Shown: piece after piece, positions 36,920 through 46,005 of the stretch
How positions within the stretch are numbered: the stretch's first letter is position 1
Layout: every line of letters starts with the position of its first letter
Assembly: GCF_009728995.1 (NCBI RefSeq)
Contig: NZ_VTZW01000003.1
Span: 160,341-224,340 of the forward strand
DNA: 64,000 nucleotides
Reading direction: 5' to 3'
From: Streptomonospora sp. PA3
GTDB taxonomy: Bacteria; Actinomycetota; Actinomycetes; Streptosporangiales; Streptosporangiaceae
Position numbers and translations under genes: made by a program
Notes under the pieces: model-generated
What the model saw: only the letters and a program-made list of their open reading frames with translations
Told to the model about the DNA's origin: nothing
Database searches by the model: none

Positions 36920-37509
36920 ACGACGCCGAGGCGGCGCGACCGGGCCCAGACGGCCGGCCTCGGTGCCATTGGGCCCTGGCGGGCGAGGAGCTGCGGCACT
37001 ACCACGACACCGAGTGGGGCCTGGCGATCACCCACGACGACGCCATGTTCGAGCGGATCTGCCTGGAGGGCTTCCAGGCGGGACTGTCGTGGCTGACCGT
37101 GCTGCGCAAGCGGCCCGCCCTGCGCGAGGCCTTCGCCGGGTTCACCCCCGCGGTCGTCGCCGGCTACGGCGCGGACGACGTCGAGCGGCTGCTGGGTGAC
37201 GCGCGCCTGATCCGCAGCAGGCCCAAGATCGAGGCCGTGATCCGCAACGCGCGCGCCGCGCTGGACCTGCCCGGCGGCCTGGCCGCCCTCGTGTGGCAGC
37301 ACCGGCCCGAACACCACCGGGTGCCCGAGCGCGTCACCGACGTCCCGGCCTCCACACCCGAAAGCGCCGCGCTGGCCAAGGCGCTCAAACGGCACGGCTT
37401 CACGTTCGTCGGCCCAACCACCGCCTACGCCGCCATGCAGGCCGCCGGCGTCGTCGATGACCACCTCAGCGGGTGCTTCCGCCGCGCTCGTGAGGCCCGG
37501 CCGGCCTGA
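36916..37509 (+). CDS. 3-methyladenine DNA glycosylase I Tag (197 aa)
   Basis: HhH-superfamily base-excision enzyme removing 3-methyladenine. Zinc ligands appear as RCHWALAGEEL with HYHDTEWG at the N terminus and DDHLSGCF near the C terminus. Active-site context: EGFQAGLSWLTVLRKRPALREAF and HGFTFVGPTTAYAAMQA. Length typical. Translationally coupled to the DivIVA gene. Confidence 0.92.
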   Translation: MNDAEAARPGPDGRPRCHWALAGEELRHYHDTEWGLAITHDDAMFERICLEGFQAGLSWLTVLRKRPALREAFAGFTPAVVAGYGADDVERLLGDARLIRSRPKIEAVIRNARAALDLPGGLAALVWQHRPEHHRVPERVTDVPASTPESAALAKALKRHGFTFVGPTTAYAAMQAAGVVDDHLSGCFRRAREARPA

Positions 37510-37826
37510 CGGCGACGTTGCGGCATTCACCACGGGGCCGGTCGTTGTAGGCTCCAGACGAAGGCGGGACGACGGCGCCGCGGCCCGACGCCGACCCGCG
37601 TCCGACCGGCCGCGCGATCGCCCCTCGCGGGCGACCGGCGCCGCGGCCCCTCTCCCATCGCCACTTCGCGCCCCGCTCTGCCGGGCGGCCGCGGACACAC
37701 GGCCGACGGGACCCTTATGTGCGCCTCATCACTTTTTGTCGGGGGCGGTCGCGGAATGCGTGACTTATTCTCTGTCGCTGAAGCGCGAGCGGACACCCGC
37801 GCCTGTTCGCCTTGGAGGTCAACGCC
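37510..37826. other. 317-base gap before the leader ORF
   Basis: No gene seen. Bases 37715-37790 are the most AT-rich part (CACTTTTTGTCG, GACTTATTCTCTG) and probably hold the promoter of the 37.8-40.3 kb unit. A TTATTC stretch near 37765 is a possible -10; the -35 spacing is not convincing. Confidence 0.4.
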
Positions 37827-37877
37827 ATGATCACAGCCAACGCCCGCGTCCGGGCACAGCGCCGGAGTCCCCGGTGA
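37827..37877 (+). CDS. possible 16-codon leader peptide
   Basis: ATG 37827 has an excellent ribosome site (TTGGAGG, 9 bases upstream). It encodes MITANARVRAQRRSPR and stops at 37875-37877. The stop overlaps the GTG start of the next gene (GTGA). The peptide is basic with several Arg codons near its end. It could couple translation to the downstream membrane protein. Confidence 0.5.
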   Translation: MITANARVRAQRRSPR

Positions 37878-38449
37878 GCGGCCTACCCGGCGCCACCGCG
37901 CCCAAGGGCGGCGCCGGCTCGCAGGGCGGCTCGCCCGTGCGGCAGCTGTCGCTGTGGCCGCCGCCGCGCTCGACGCGGCACAGCGCCAAGCGCCGCAGAA
38001 GCATGATCGCCGGAATCGCGACGGTGTTCGTGCTGGGCTCGGGGCTGGGCACGGCGGCCGTGTGGGTGCTGCAGGGCGGCGGCTCGGCGGCCGGCGGCTC
38101 GACCGTTCCCGAGTCCTACGCCGGAACCTGGCGCGGCGAGATGAGCCAGGTCAACGAGGAGGGCGAGCACGTCGTCGACTGGGGCGCCGAGGTGAAGCTG
38201 GAGGAGGGCGCGGAGCGCGGGGTCTCGGAGTGGTACACGCTCGACTGCCGCGGCAGCCTGACCCTGACCGAGCGCACCGGCGACCGCCTCTCCTTCGACT
38301 ACGTCGAGACCTATGACCCCCAGGAGCGCTGCGTGGACGAGTCTCAGCTCGTCCTGGTCGGCGGCGACTCCGCCGGTACGCTGCAGGCCCGGTGGAGCGC
38401 CGTCTCCCACAACGGCGTCCCGATGACCTCCACCGGGACTCTCCGTTAG
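37874..38449 (+). CDS. membrane-anchored extracytoplasmic protein next to a kinase (191 aa)
   Basis: A 45-residue cytoplasmic N terminus (rich in Arg, Gln and Pro) precedes one helix (SMIAGIATVFVLGSGLGTAAVWVL). The outer region of about 110 residues begins VPESYAGTWRGEMSQVNEEG and contains LDCRGSLTLTER and ERCVDESQLVL, a small beta-rich domain with two cysteines that could form a disulfide. The fold resembles lipocalin-like sensors (inference). GTG 37874 has GGAG upstream. It ends 60 bases before the kinase gene, so it may be its partner or substrate. Confidence 0.65.
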   Translation: MSGLPGATAPKGGAGSQGGSPVRQLSLWPPPRSTRHSAKRRRSMIAGIATVFVLGSGLGTAAVWVLQGGGSAAGGSTVPESYAGTWRGEMSQVNEEGEHVVDWGAEVKLEEGAERGVSEWYTLDCRGSLTLTERTGDRLSFDYVETYDPQERCVDESQLVLVGGDSAGTLQARWSAVSHNGVPMTSTGTLR

Positions 38450-38509
38450 GGTGGGCGCCGCTGGCGTCCGCGCGCCCGCCGCTCGCGGAACACGGCCCGT
38501 GGAGGGAAG

Positions 38510-40270
38510 ATGACCGGTACCCGGCCCCTGACCGACGACGACCCCAGGAGCCTGGGCGGCTACACGCTGACCGCGCGCCTGGGGCAGGGCGGCCAGGGTG
38601 TGGTCTACCTCGGACGCGACGACTCCGACGGCGCGCCCGTGGCGGTCAAGACCCTGCACTCCGACGGCATCGACGCCGCCGGCCTGCGCCGCCAGCTCGC
38701 CGAGGAGATCGAGACGGCCAGGCGGGTCGCGCGCTTCTGCACCGCCCAGGTGCTGGCCGCCGACATCGACGCCGATCCCCCTTACGTCGTCAGCGAGTAC
38801 ATCGAGGGCCCCACCCTGCGCGAGGTGGTGCTCAGGGACGGCCCGCTGAGAGGAGCCTCCCTGGAGCGGCTGGCCGTGGGCACGCTCACGGCCCTCGCCG
38901 CCATCCACCAGGCCGGGATCGTGCACCGCGACTTCAAGCCGGGCAACGTCCTCATCGGCCCGGACGGCCCCCGCGTCATCGACTTCGGCATCGCCCGCGC
39001 GCTGGAGGGCACGGCCATCCTCACCAGCCAGATCGCCGGGACGCCCGCCTACATGGCGCCCGAGCAGATCGCCGGCGAGGCGCTGGGGCCCGCGGTCGAC
39101 CTGTTCTCCTGGGGCTCCACCATGGTCTTCGCGGCCAACGGGCGGAGTCCGTTCGGGCAGGACTCCCTGCACGAGGTGCTGTACAACGTCACCAACGAGC
39201 CGCCGGAGCTGGGCGCCCTGGACGGGCGCCTGCGCGAGATCGCCGAGCGCTGCCTGGCCAAGGACCCCACGGAGCGGCCCACGGCGGCCGAGACCCTGAT
39301 GGGCGTCCTCGGTGTGGCCATGGCCGATCCCGCCGCCGCGGCCGCCGCGGAGCCCGAGGCCCCGAGCGAGCAGGGGCCGCTGCCCATCCACACGCTGGCG
39401 GCCGGAGCCGTCGCCGCAGCGGCGCCCGAGGCGCGCGACCGCACCGCGGCCGAGCTGCGCGAGAGCCTGCCTCCGGGTGTCGGCGACGCGGTCGGCGAGG
39501 GCGGCGAGGGCCTGTTCCGCTCGTTCCCGCCCACCCCGCCGCCGGCGGGCACCGGCCCCCACCGCGCGCCGAGTGCTCCCGCTGCGCCGAGCGGACCGCA
39601 GACCCCGCCGCCGGCCGCGCCCGGCGGCACCGGCGCCCAGCAGGGGTATGCCCGGCCCGGCGGCGAGTGGCAGGCGCCGGGCACCGGGGCCGCGGCGCCG
39701 CATCCCGGCGGGGTGTCGGGCCCGCAGCAGCCCCATCCGGGGCCCGGCATGCCGCCGACCGGCGCCCAGCATGCCCACGGGCGGCCGCCGGCCGCACCGG
39801 GGACGGGTCCCCAGCCTCCGCAGGCCGCCGGACCGGGTGCACCGCCGTCGGGACCGCGGCCCGCCTACGGCCCGGGCCCCGGGCCGAGCGGCGGGCAGCC
39901 CCCGATGCCGCAAGGGCCCTCAGCGCCCGCATCGGGGCCGCAGGCGCCTCCTGCGCCGGGCCCCGGCGCGCCGGGCTCGGGTCCGCAGCACCCCTTCCCG
40001 ACGGGCCCCGGCACGCCGCCGCCCGCACCCTCGGGTCCCCAGGCGCCCTACGGTCCGGGACCGGCGGGATCCGGCCCGCGGCCGCCGTCGCCCTACGGCC
40101 CCGGCGGCGGGGCGCCGCAGGCGGGGCCCGGGGCGCCCTACGCCCCCGGCGGCTCCGCGCCGAACACGTCCTCGGGCGGCGGGACAGGCCCGATCATCGC
40201 CGTCGTCGCGGGCGCCTCGATCCTGGTGGTGATCGTGGTGGTGGTCGTCATCATCGCGATCGTGGCTTGA
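38510..40270 (+). CDS. Ser/Thr protein kinase with C-terminal membrane anchor (586 aa)
   Basis: Hanks-type kinase domain over residues 1-270: LGQGGQGVVYLG (glycine loop), VAVKTL (lysine), HQAGIVHRDFKPGNVLIG (catalytic loop), VIDFGIARALEGTAI (DFG) and GTPAYMAPEQIAGE. A disordered Pro/Gly/Gln linker of about 290 residues follows. The last helix (PIIAVVAGASILVVIVVVVV) ends almost at the C terminus, so there is no external sensor domain. GGAGGG precedes the ATG. A sensor role could be filled by the preceding membrane protein (inference). Confidence 0.9.
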   Translation: MTGTRPLTDDDPRSLGGYTLTARLGQGGQGVVYLGRDDSDGAPVAVKTLHSDGIDAAGLRRQLAEEIETARRVARFCTAQVLAADIDADPPYVVSEYIEGPTLREVVLRDGPLRGASLERLAVGTLTALAAIHQAGIVHRDFKPGNVLIGPDGPRVIDFGIARALEGTAILTSQIAGTPAYMAPEQIAGEALGPAVDLFSWGSTMVFAANGRSPFGQDSLHEVLYNVTNEPPELGALDGRLREIAERCLAKDPTERPTAAETLMGVLGVAMADPAAAAAAEPEAPSEQGPLPIHTLAAGAVAAAAPEARDRTAAELRESLPPGVGDAVGEGGEGLFRSFPPTPPPAGTGPHRAPSAPAAPSGPQTPPPAAPGGTGAQQGYARPGGEWQAPGTGAAAPHPGGVSGPQQPHPGPGMPPTGAQHAHGRPPAAPGTGPQPPQAAGPGAPPSGPRPAYGPGPGPSGGQPPMPQGPSAPASGPQAPPAPGPGAPGSGPQHPFPTGPGTPPPAPSGPQAPYGPGPAGSGPRPPSPYGPGGGAPQAGPGAPYAPGGSAPNTSSGGGTGPIIAVVAGASILVVIVVVVVIIAIVA

Positions 40271-40344
40271 ACCGCTGCCTGTGTCCCCGCCGGTCGAGTG
40301 TGCCCCACCCCGCCCCAGCGTCGGCGCCGCCTACATCCTGTGCA

Positions 40345-40667
40345 AGAAGTCGGCACAGAGGTTGCGGCGATGGGGTTGGAATGCGCGAGGCGCTGTGCGC
40401 CCACCCGCCAGCCCACCGCCACCCGGCTGAGACGCTGCGCGTCACGTGCTCAAATCAATGCCGCCGAGTGCATGGTGCACCCTTGCGCTGGCGCCGTGCC
40501 ACCGGTGGTGCGGCTCCACCTCGGACGAGCTGCGTGCGCTCGGCGGCAAGCTGCGCTCGCGCTACGCGAACCGCGCCCATTGCCGCAACTCGGTGGTGGC
40601 GGGTTCCCTGCGGTTCCCGGTGGGTTCCTGGGAGGCGGCGCCCCAGCCGCGCTTAGATACGGCCTAA
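40345..40667. repeat. nested palindromic repeat, copy C
   Basis: Same architecture as A, B and D. In the given strand: GTTGCGGCGATGGGG at 40361-40375, CCCATTGCCGCAAC at 40576-40589, GTGCGCTCGGCGGCAAGCTG at 40534-40553 with a degraded partner near 40458-40475, GGTGGGTTCCT, then terminus CGCTTAGATACGGCCTAA (40650-40667). The right terminus overlaps the TAG stop codon of the enoyl-CoA hydratase gene. Confidence 0.82.
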
Positions 40668-41506
40668 TGCCCTTCGAAGTCCGGCTTCTCCTTGTTCAGG
40701 AAGGCCAGCGTGGCATTGAGGTGGTCGCGCGTCTCGGCGCACTGGTCCTGGAGGCTGGCCTCCATCTCCAAAGCGTTGGCCAGGTCCAGGCCGGAGCCGA
40801 ACGTCAGCTCGGCCTTGATGGTCGCGTAGGCCACGGTCGGGCCGTCGGCCAGGCGCACGGCCAGCTCGCGGGCGGCGGTCTCCAGTTCGTCGTCCGGTAC
40901 CACCTTGCTGACCAGGCCGATCTCCAGGGCGCGCGCCGCCGGCACGGGCTCGGCCAGCATCAGCATCTCCATCGCGCGGGCGTGGCCGACCAGGCGCGGC
41001 AGCGTCCACGACGCACCGGAGTCCGACCCCAGCCCGACGTTGGCGAAGGCCATGAGGAACGACGCGCGCTCGGCGGCGATGCGCAGGTCGCAGGCGAAGG
41101 CCAGCGACGCGCCCGCGCCCGCCGCCGCGCCGTTGACCGCCGCCACGACCGGCTTGGGCATCCGTGCCAGGCCCAGGACGATCGGGTTGTAATGGTCGCG
41201 GACGGTGCCGTTGAGCCCGCGGCCCTCGTTGAGGTTCTCGGCGTGCTCGCGCAGGTCCTGCCCGGCGCAGAACGCCTTGCCGCTGCCGGTCAGCAGCACC
41301 GAGCGGGCACCGGTGTCGTTCTTGGCGCGCTCGATGGCGGCCAGCAGGGACTCCTTGGTCTGCACCGTCAGCGAGTTCATCGCCTCGGGGCGGTTCAGCC
41401 GGATCGTGGCGACGCCGTCGGCGAGTTCGTAGCCGACAGCTTCATCGCCGCCGCCTTGGTTACCTGCTTCGTTGCCGGCGGTGCCTGCGGTCTCTGGCTC
41501 GGACAA
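40664..41506 (-). CDS. enoyl-CoA hydratase/isomerase family protein (280 aa)
   Basis: Crotonase fold: VATIRLNRPEAMNSLT, GSGKAFCAGQDLREHAEN, VVAAVNGAAAGAGASLAFACDL (oxyanion hole) and VGLGSDSGASWTLPRLVGHARA. AFCAGQDL wording is typical of PaaG-like isomerases, but the reaction is not certain. The TTG at 41506 is preceded by GGGAG six bases upstream; an ATG at 41614 with a poor site is the alternative. The N-terminal 25 residues are low-complexity. Its stop codon lies inside the terminus of palindromic copy C. Confidence 0.85.
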   Translation of the reverse strand: MSEPETAGTAGNEAGNQGGGDEAVGYELADGVATIRLNRPEAMNSLTVQTKESLLAAIERAKNDTGARSVLLTGSGKAFCAGQDLREHAENLNEGRGLNGTVRDHYNPIVLGLARMPKPVVAAVNGAAAGAGASLAFACDLRIAAERASFLMAFANVGLGSDSGASWTLPRLVGHARAMEMLMLAEPVPAARALEIGLVSKVVPDDELETAARELAVRLADGPTVAYATIKAELTFGSGLDLANALEMEASLQDQCAETRDHLNATLAFLNKEKPDFEGH

Positions 41507-41648
41507 GCGGATCTCCCGATCTCGTCGGCTGCTGGCGCGGTCCCCGAGACCGCGAAAGTGCGATGCGGCTATAACCTTACTGTTCGGATTCTTCGGGGCC
41601 GACGGTCCCGGCACTGTCCGATCGTTCCCAATCGGTTCCCAAAACCGA

Positions 41649-41654
41649 GATAAT
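41649..41654 (+). promoter_or_regulatory. candidate -10 box (GATAAT) upstream of the DUF3117 gene
   Basis: GATAAT, with TTCCCA 18 bases further upstream, stands in a locally AT-richer stretch. This would give a leader of about 120 bases before ATG 41784. Confidence 0.35.
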
Positions 41655-41783
41655 GGCAGAACAGTGATTCGTTCCCTGAGTCACGCGGATGCGGCGCGAC
41701 CCCGGACCGGCCGCCCCGAGGCAGGGGCATCTCCGCCGGAGCGGCCCATTCACTGCAGTCTTCCTAGGAAAGGGGATACGCAC

Positions 41784-41951
41784 ATGGCGGCGATGAAGCC
41801 GAGGACCGGTGATGGTCCGATGGAGGTCACCAAGGAGGGCCGCGGCATCATCATGCGGGTCCCGCTGGAGGGCGGCGGACGGCTCGTCGTCGAGCTCACG
41901 CCGGACGAGGCCGCCGAGCTCAAGGAGGCCCTCGACGGCGTCGTCGGCTGA
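41784..41951 (+). CDS. DUF3117 protein (55 aa)
   Basis: MAAMKPRTGDGPMEVTKEGR, GIIMRVPLEGGGRLVVELTP, DEAAELKEALDGVVG matches the highly conserved actinobacterial DUF3117 family (Rv1211 position). AGGAAAGG provides a strong ribosome site. Very small, acidic beta-hairpin-helix protein. Function unknown. Its position after tag and before the SigE segment is conserved as I recall. Confidence 0.92.
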   Translation: MAAMKPRTGDGPMEVTKEGRGIIMRVPLEGGGRLVVELTPDEAAELKEALDGVVG

Positions 41952-42063
41952 TCCGCCGGATACCTACTCGGCGGCCGCCCCGACAGCCGCCGTCGTGCCG
42001 CAGCCACCTCGGGGCAGCGGGCCGCGGCACCACCGAGATCCCATCCCACGATTGCGAGCATCC

Positions 42064-43602
42064 GTGCCGATCGCTACGGAGATCCGCCCGGTTCCGGGCA
42101 CCCTGATCGACTCCGCCGCCGACCTGGTGGCGATCCCCGTCCTCCGCGGCGGCCAGGCGCCGACCGCGGTCACCGAAGGCGCGGGCCTCGACCCCGCGGA
42201 CCTGGACGCGCGGCTGCCGGCCTCGGTCGCAGCTCTGATCGCGCATTACGAACTGACCGGAAAACCCGGTGAGATCGCGCAGTTCCCCGCAGACCTGGGC
42301 TCGGGCCTGGTGCGTGTCGTACTGCTCGGGGTCGGCGAGGCGGCACCCGCCGATCTCCGCGCGGCCGGTGCGGCCCTGGCTCGGGCCGCGAAGGGGCACG
42401 CCACCGCGGCCACCACCGTCGCCGCGCTGGACGCCGCCCGCCAAGACGGCGGTGCGGGGTTGGCGGCGTTCACCGAAGGGGCGCTGCTGGCCTCCTACCG
42501 GTTCACCCTGGCCTCGGCGGCCAAGGGGGCGCCCCCGCTGGAGGCGCTGGAGCTGGTCGGCGCGGCGTCCGGGCCCGCCGCCGCGGCGGTCGGCCGCGGT
42601 TCGGCGCTGGCCCGGGCCACCGGGCTGGCCCGCGACCTGATCAACACGCCCTCGGCCGAGAAGGACCCGGCGTGGCTGGCCGCGCGCGCCCAGGAGACCG
42701 CCTCCAGCGCCGGACTGGCCTTCGAGGTCTGGGACGAGGACGCGCTGCGGCGCGCGGGCTTTCGCGCCATCCTCGCCGTCGGAGCCGGATCGGACCGCCC
42801 GCCGCGCCTGGTGCGGCTGGACTACCGGCCCGAGAACCCGGCGGCCCACATCGTGCTGGTCGGCAAGGGCATCACCTTCGACACCGGCGGGTTGTCGCTG
42901 AAACCCAACGACAACATGAAGCTGATGAAGACCGACATGAGCGGCGCGGCGGCGGTGCTGGCCGTGATGTCGGCGCTGGGCGGACTCGGGTCGCAGGTGG
43001 CCGTCACCGGCCTGCTCCCCATCGCCGAGAACGCGTTCTCCGGTTCGGCGCAGCGGCCCGGCGACGTGATCACCGCCTACGACGGGCGCACGATCGAGGT
43101 GCTCAACACCGACGCCGAGGGCCGGCTGGTCATGGCCGACGCGTTCGGCTACGCCGTGGCCGAGCTCGCCCCCGACGCGCTCGTCGACGTCGCCACCCTC
43201 ACCGGTGCGGCGAAGGTGGCGCTGGGTACCGGCACGGGCGCCCTCTTCAGCAGCGACGACGCCCTTGCCGCGGCGCTGGGCGCGGCGGGCGAGGAGTCGG
43301 GTGAGCCGGTGTGGCGGCTGCCGCTGACCGAGGAGTACCGGGTCCTCCTGGACTCCCGGGTGGCCGATCTGGCCAACATCGGCGACGGCGGCTACGGGCG
43401 GCCCGGCGCCGCCGAGGCGGCGCTGTTCCTGCGTGAGTTCACCGGCGGGCTGCCCTGGGCCCACCTGGACGTGGCCGGTCCCGGCCGCTCCAGTGCAGAC
43501 GAGGGCGTGCTGACCAAGGGCGGCACCGGATTCTCCACCCGGCTGCTGCTGCGCTGGCTGACCGGCGAGAAACCCGCGGCCGGGCTCGGCGCCCGTCGGT
43601 GA
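42064..43602 (+). CDS. leucyl aminopeptidase PepA (512 aa)
   Basis: M17 di-metal aminopeptidase. A variable N-terminal macro-like domain (residues 1-170) is followed by the catalytic domain: VLVGKGITFDTGGLSLKP with metal and catalytic Lys, MKTDMSGAAAVLA, NTDAEGRLVMADA and LTGAAKVALG. Length typical. GTG 42064 fits the domain start. The stop codon overlaps the first base of the palindrome at 43601. Confidence 0.93.
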   Translation: MPIATEIRPVPGTLIDSAADLVAIPVLRGGQAPTAVTEGAGLDPADLDARLPASVAALIAHYELTGKPGEIAQFPADLGSGLVRVVLLGVGEAAPADLRAAGAALARAAKGHATAATTVAALDAARQDGGAGLAAFTEGALLASYRFTLASAAKGAPPLEALELVGAASGPAAAAVGRGSALARATGLARDLINTPSAEKDPAWLAARAQETASSAGLAFEVWDEDALRRAGFRAILAVGAGSDRPPRLVRLDYRPENPAAHIVLVGKGITFDTGGLSLKPNDNMKLMKTDMSGAAAVLAVMSALGGLGSQVAVTGLLPIAENAFSGSAQRPGDVITAYDGRTIEVLNTDAEGRLVMADAFGYAVAELAPDALVDVATLTGAAKVALGTGTGALFSSDDALAAALGAAGEESGEPVWRLPLTEEYRVLLDSRVADLANIGDGGYGRPGAAEAALFLREFTGGLPWAHLDVAGPGRSSADEGVLTKGGTGFSTRLLLRWLTGEKPAAGLGARR

Positions 43603-43655
43603 TCTTGCACCTGCGGTCACTGTGCGCGGTCACAGGTGTCCGCAGGTACACGATC
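43601..43655. terminator. GATC/GTACC palindrome at a convergent junction, copy 2
   Basis: GATCTTGCACCTGCGGTCAC with TGTG (43601-43624) pairs with CACAGGTGTCCGCAGGTACA with CGATC (43631-43655), about 21 of 24 positions plus one bulge. It starts inside the pepA stop codon and ends before the oppositely oriented methyltransferase. It is clearly related to copies at 30866 and 55531. Confidence 0.65.
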
Positions 43656-43677
43656 GTTTGCATAGAGCGGGTCGGCC

Positions 43678-44361
43678 TCAGGGGGCCTCTTCGCGGATCG
43701 CCGCGAGGAGGCCCTCGCCTATGGGCAGCAGCAGCGGGATGAGGTCGTCGTGGTCACGGACCAGGCGGGCGACCTCGCGCACCGCCGCCGTGCCCGGATC
43801 CGGAGCGCTGAGCGGTCCGTCGGAGCTGGTGGCGGCTTCCAGGGCGTTGTTGAAGACCACGATCCCGCCGCCGCGCAGCAGACGCAGCGCCTCGGTGAGG
43901 TAAGCGGGATAGGAGGCGGTCTCGGCGTCGACGAAGACCATGTCGTAGGCGCCGTCGGTCAGGCGCGGCAGCACCTGCAGGCCGCGGCCCAGGATCAGCC
44001 GCACGCGGTTGGCCGGGAACCCGGCGCGGCGGTAGGCCGCCCGCGCCAGCTCCTGGTACTCGGGCTCGATGTCGACGCTGGTCAGCACGGACTCCTCGCG
44101 CATACCGCGCAGCAGCCAGATCCCCGAACTGCCGCACCCGGTGCCCACCTCGACCACCGCGCGGGCGCCGATCGAGGCGGCCAGGAAGCGCAGCGCAGCC
44201 CCGCCGGCGGCGCTGATGGGCGAGGACTCGGCCCGCTGCCCGGTCTCGCGCGCCGAGGTGAGCGTGGCGTCCTCGACGGCGTACTGCTCGATGTGGGCGA
44301 GCGTGTGGGCCAGTGTGTCGTCTCGGCTGGCGATGGCGGCCTCCCCGCGTGTGACTGACAT
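43678..44361 (-). CDS. O-methyltransferase family 3 (227 aa)
   Basis: AdoMet-dependent methyltransferase of the catechol/caffeoyl-CoA O-methyltransferase group. Motifs: [20 protein letters not shown] (AdoMet binding), [40 protein letters not shown] (motif with metal Asp) and [11 protein letters not shown]. Corresponds in position to Rv1220c, divergent from sigE. Substrate unknown. Confidence 0.87.
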   Translation of the reverse strand: MSVTRGEAAIASRDDTLAHTLAHIEQYAVEDATLTSARETGQRAESSPISAAGGAALRFLAASIGARAVVEVGTGCGSSGIWLLRGMREESVLTSVDIEPEYQELARAAYRRAGFPANRVRLILGRGLQVLPRLTDGAYDMVFVDAETASYPAYLTEALRLLRGGGIVVFNNALEAATSSDGPLSAPDPGTAAVREVARLVRDHDDLIPLLLPIGEGLLAAIREEAP

Positions 44362-44704
44362 GTGCCGTGGCCGCGCGGCCCCGACGCGGGGCCGGGCCGG
44401 ATGGCGGGACGCGGCAATGCGCCGGCTGTGGCGGAGCCCGGAACGCGCCGGGCGCCCGGGTGGTCACCCTGAGTGCCGGTGTGCTCACTCGTGGACCGGG
44501 TCCAGAGCACAGACTAGCCTGCCGGGAGCGCCCAAGGCGTGTTCGCGGCTCCGGGAACTTAATCGCCCCGTCGCGGTGTTGCAAACTGGTAGGGACTTTT
44601 TCGTATCCGACCGTCGGTGGCCGCCTCGGACACGACCGGCTCGGCGTCGATGCGGAAGGCACGCCCGTCCCCGCGGGCGCGCACGCTATCCGAAGGGAGT
44701 GGCG
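44362..44704. other. divergent promoter region between the methyltransferase and sigE
   Basis: 343 bases without a gene. It contains the ECF-type promoter described separately and a spaced TATCCG motif before sigE. The left half, near the methyltransferase start, is very GC-rich. Confidence 0.5.
44554..44580 (+). promoter_or_regulatory. candidate ECF-sigma promoter of sigE
   Basis: GGGAACTT (with GGAACT at 44554-44559) and GGTGTT at 44575-44580 are separated by about 15 bases. This resembles the GGAAC/GTT promoters used by SigE-type ECF factors and would make sigE self-activating. The spacing is slightly short. Confidence 0.4.
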
Positions 44705-45319
44705 GTGGCAGACTCCGACGCTGCCGTGGACTTCGAGCAGTGGGAGCCGCCGACCTGGGACGAGGTCGTACGCGACCACTCGGCGCGCGTCTACCGGCTG
44801 GCCTACCGGCTGACCGGAAACAAGCACGACGCCGAAGACCTCACCCAGGAAGTCTTCATCCGCGTGTTCCGGTCGCTTTCCAGCTACACCCCGGGCACCT
44901 TCGAGGGCTGGCTGCACCGCATCACCACCAACCTCTTCCTCGACACCGCGCGGCGCAAGGCGCGCATCCGGTTCGAGGGGTTCTCCGACAACGCCGACGA
45001 CCGCCTCCAGGGCCGCGAGCCCTCGCCCGCGCAGTCGTTCGACGACCGCCACTTCGACGCCGACGTCCAGGCGGCGCTCGACGACCTGCCCGCGGAGTTT
45101 CGCGCCCCGGTCGTGCTCTGCGACATCGAGGGCCTGTCCTACGAGGAGATCGCCGCCACGCTGGGCGTCAAGCTCGGCACCGTGCGCAGCAGGATCCACC
45201 GGGGGCGCGCCCAGCTGCGCAAGGCCCTGGAGCACCGCCGGCGCCTGGCCGCCCGCGAGGAGGCCGCCGACTTCGGTGCGCACGACGGCGCCGGCACGGG
45301 CATCGGGGAGGTGGAGTGA
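44705..45319 (+). CDS. ECF sigma factor SigE (204 aa)
   Basis: Extracytoplasmic-function sigma factor. Region 2: [50 protein letters not shown]. Region 4: [52 protein letters not shown]. The gene order sigE, zinc anti-sigma, rseB-like, htrA and the upstream O-methyltransferase match SigE of mycobacteria and streptomycetes. AAGGGAG precedes two candidate GTG starts (44699 and 44705). It likely responds to cell-envelope stress. Confidence 0.92.
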   Translation: MADSDAAVDFEQWEPPTWDEVVRDHSARVYRLAYRLTGNKHDAEDLTQEVFIRVFRSLSSYTPGTFEGWLHRITTNLFLDTARRKARIRFEGFSDNADDRLQGREPSPAQSFDDRHFDADVQAALDDLPAEFRAPVVLCDIEGLSYEEIAATLGVKLGTVRSRIHRGRAQLRKALEHRRRLAAREEAADFGAHDGAGTGIGEVE

Positions 45320-46005
45320 ACATGGACCACTTGGGAGAGCGCCTGTCCGCTCTGGTCGACGGCGAGCTCGGCCACGCCGAGCGCGACCGCGTCCTGCGGC
45401 ACCTGGCCGCCTGCGAGACCTGCCGGTTCGAGGCCGAGATGCTGCGCGGCCTCAAGCGCCGGCTCCACGGCCTGGATTCCCCTGAGCCCTCCACCGACTT
45501 CCTGGGGCGCCTCTCGTCGCTGAGCGGCCCGCCCGCCGAACCGCCCGCCCAGGACCCGCCCGGCGGCGCCGGGGGATTCGGCTCCATGCCGCCCCTGGGC
45601 TCCAGCCGACCGATCGGCGGCGGTCTGCCCCGCGTCTTCGGCGGCGACTCCGCCCTGGCGGTGGCCGAGCCCGCTGCCGCCCCGGCTCCGGAGCGGCCCC
45701 GGCGCCCGCGCGCCGCCCGCGCGGCCCGCCCGCTGTCGGTGCTGCGTCCGCGGTGGGAGCGCACGCGGTTCGCGGTCGCGGGCGTCTCGGTGCTGGCCGT
45801 CGCGCTCGGCACGGCGTTCGTCGCCGGCGGGGACTCCGAGGACGCGCCGGTGGTCACCCCGCCCATCGACGACTACGCGATCGAACATGCCGTGACCTCG
45901 CGCCAGGTCCCCGTTCCCGACTCCCAAGCGCCCGATGCCCCAGGCGGCCCGGCCAAGGTCAGCCCGGTGGGCGAGACCTCGGTGCCGGCGTCCGCACCGC
46001 GGTGA
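45316..46005 (+). CDS. zinc-binding anti-sigma factor, RseA-like (229 aa)
   Basis: The N-terminal ZAS domain has [20 protein letters not shown] and [11 protein letters not shown] (His-x3-Cys-x2-Cys), which hold the sigma factor. A disordered linker (residues 60-140) leads to one membrane helix ([21 protein letters not shown]) and a 50-residue outer tail. The GTG start overlaps the sigE stop (GTGA). Predicted to bind SigE at the membrane and be removed by proteolysis under stress. Confidence 0.88.
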   Translation: MNMDHLGERLSALVDGELGHAERDRVLRHLAACETCRFEAEMLRGLKRRLHGLDSPEPSTDFLGRLSSLSGPPAEPPAQDPPGGAGGFGSMPPLGSSRPIGGGLPRVFGGDSALAVAEPAAAPAPERPRRPRAARAARPLSVLRPRWERTRFAVAGVSVLAVALGTAFVAGGDSEDAPVVTPPIDDYAIEHAVTSRQVPVPDSQAPDAPGGPAKVSPVGETSVPASAPR

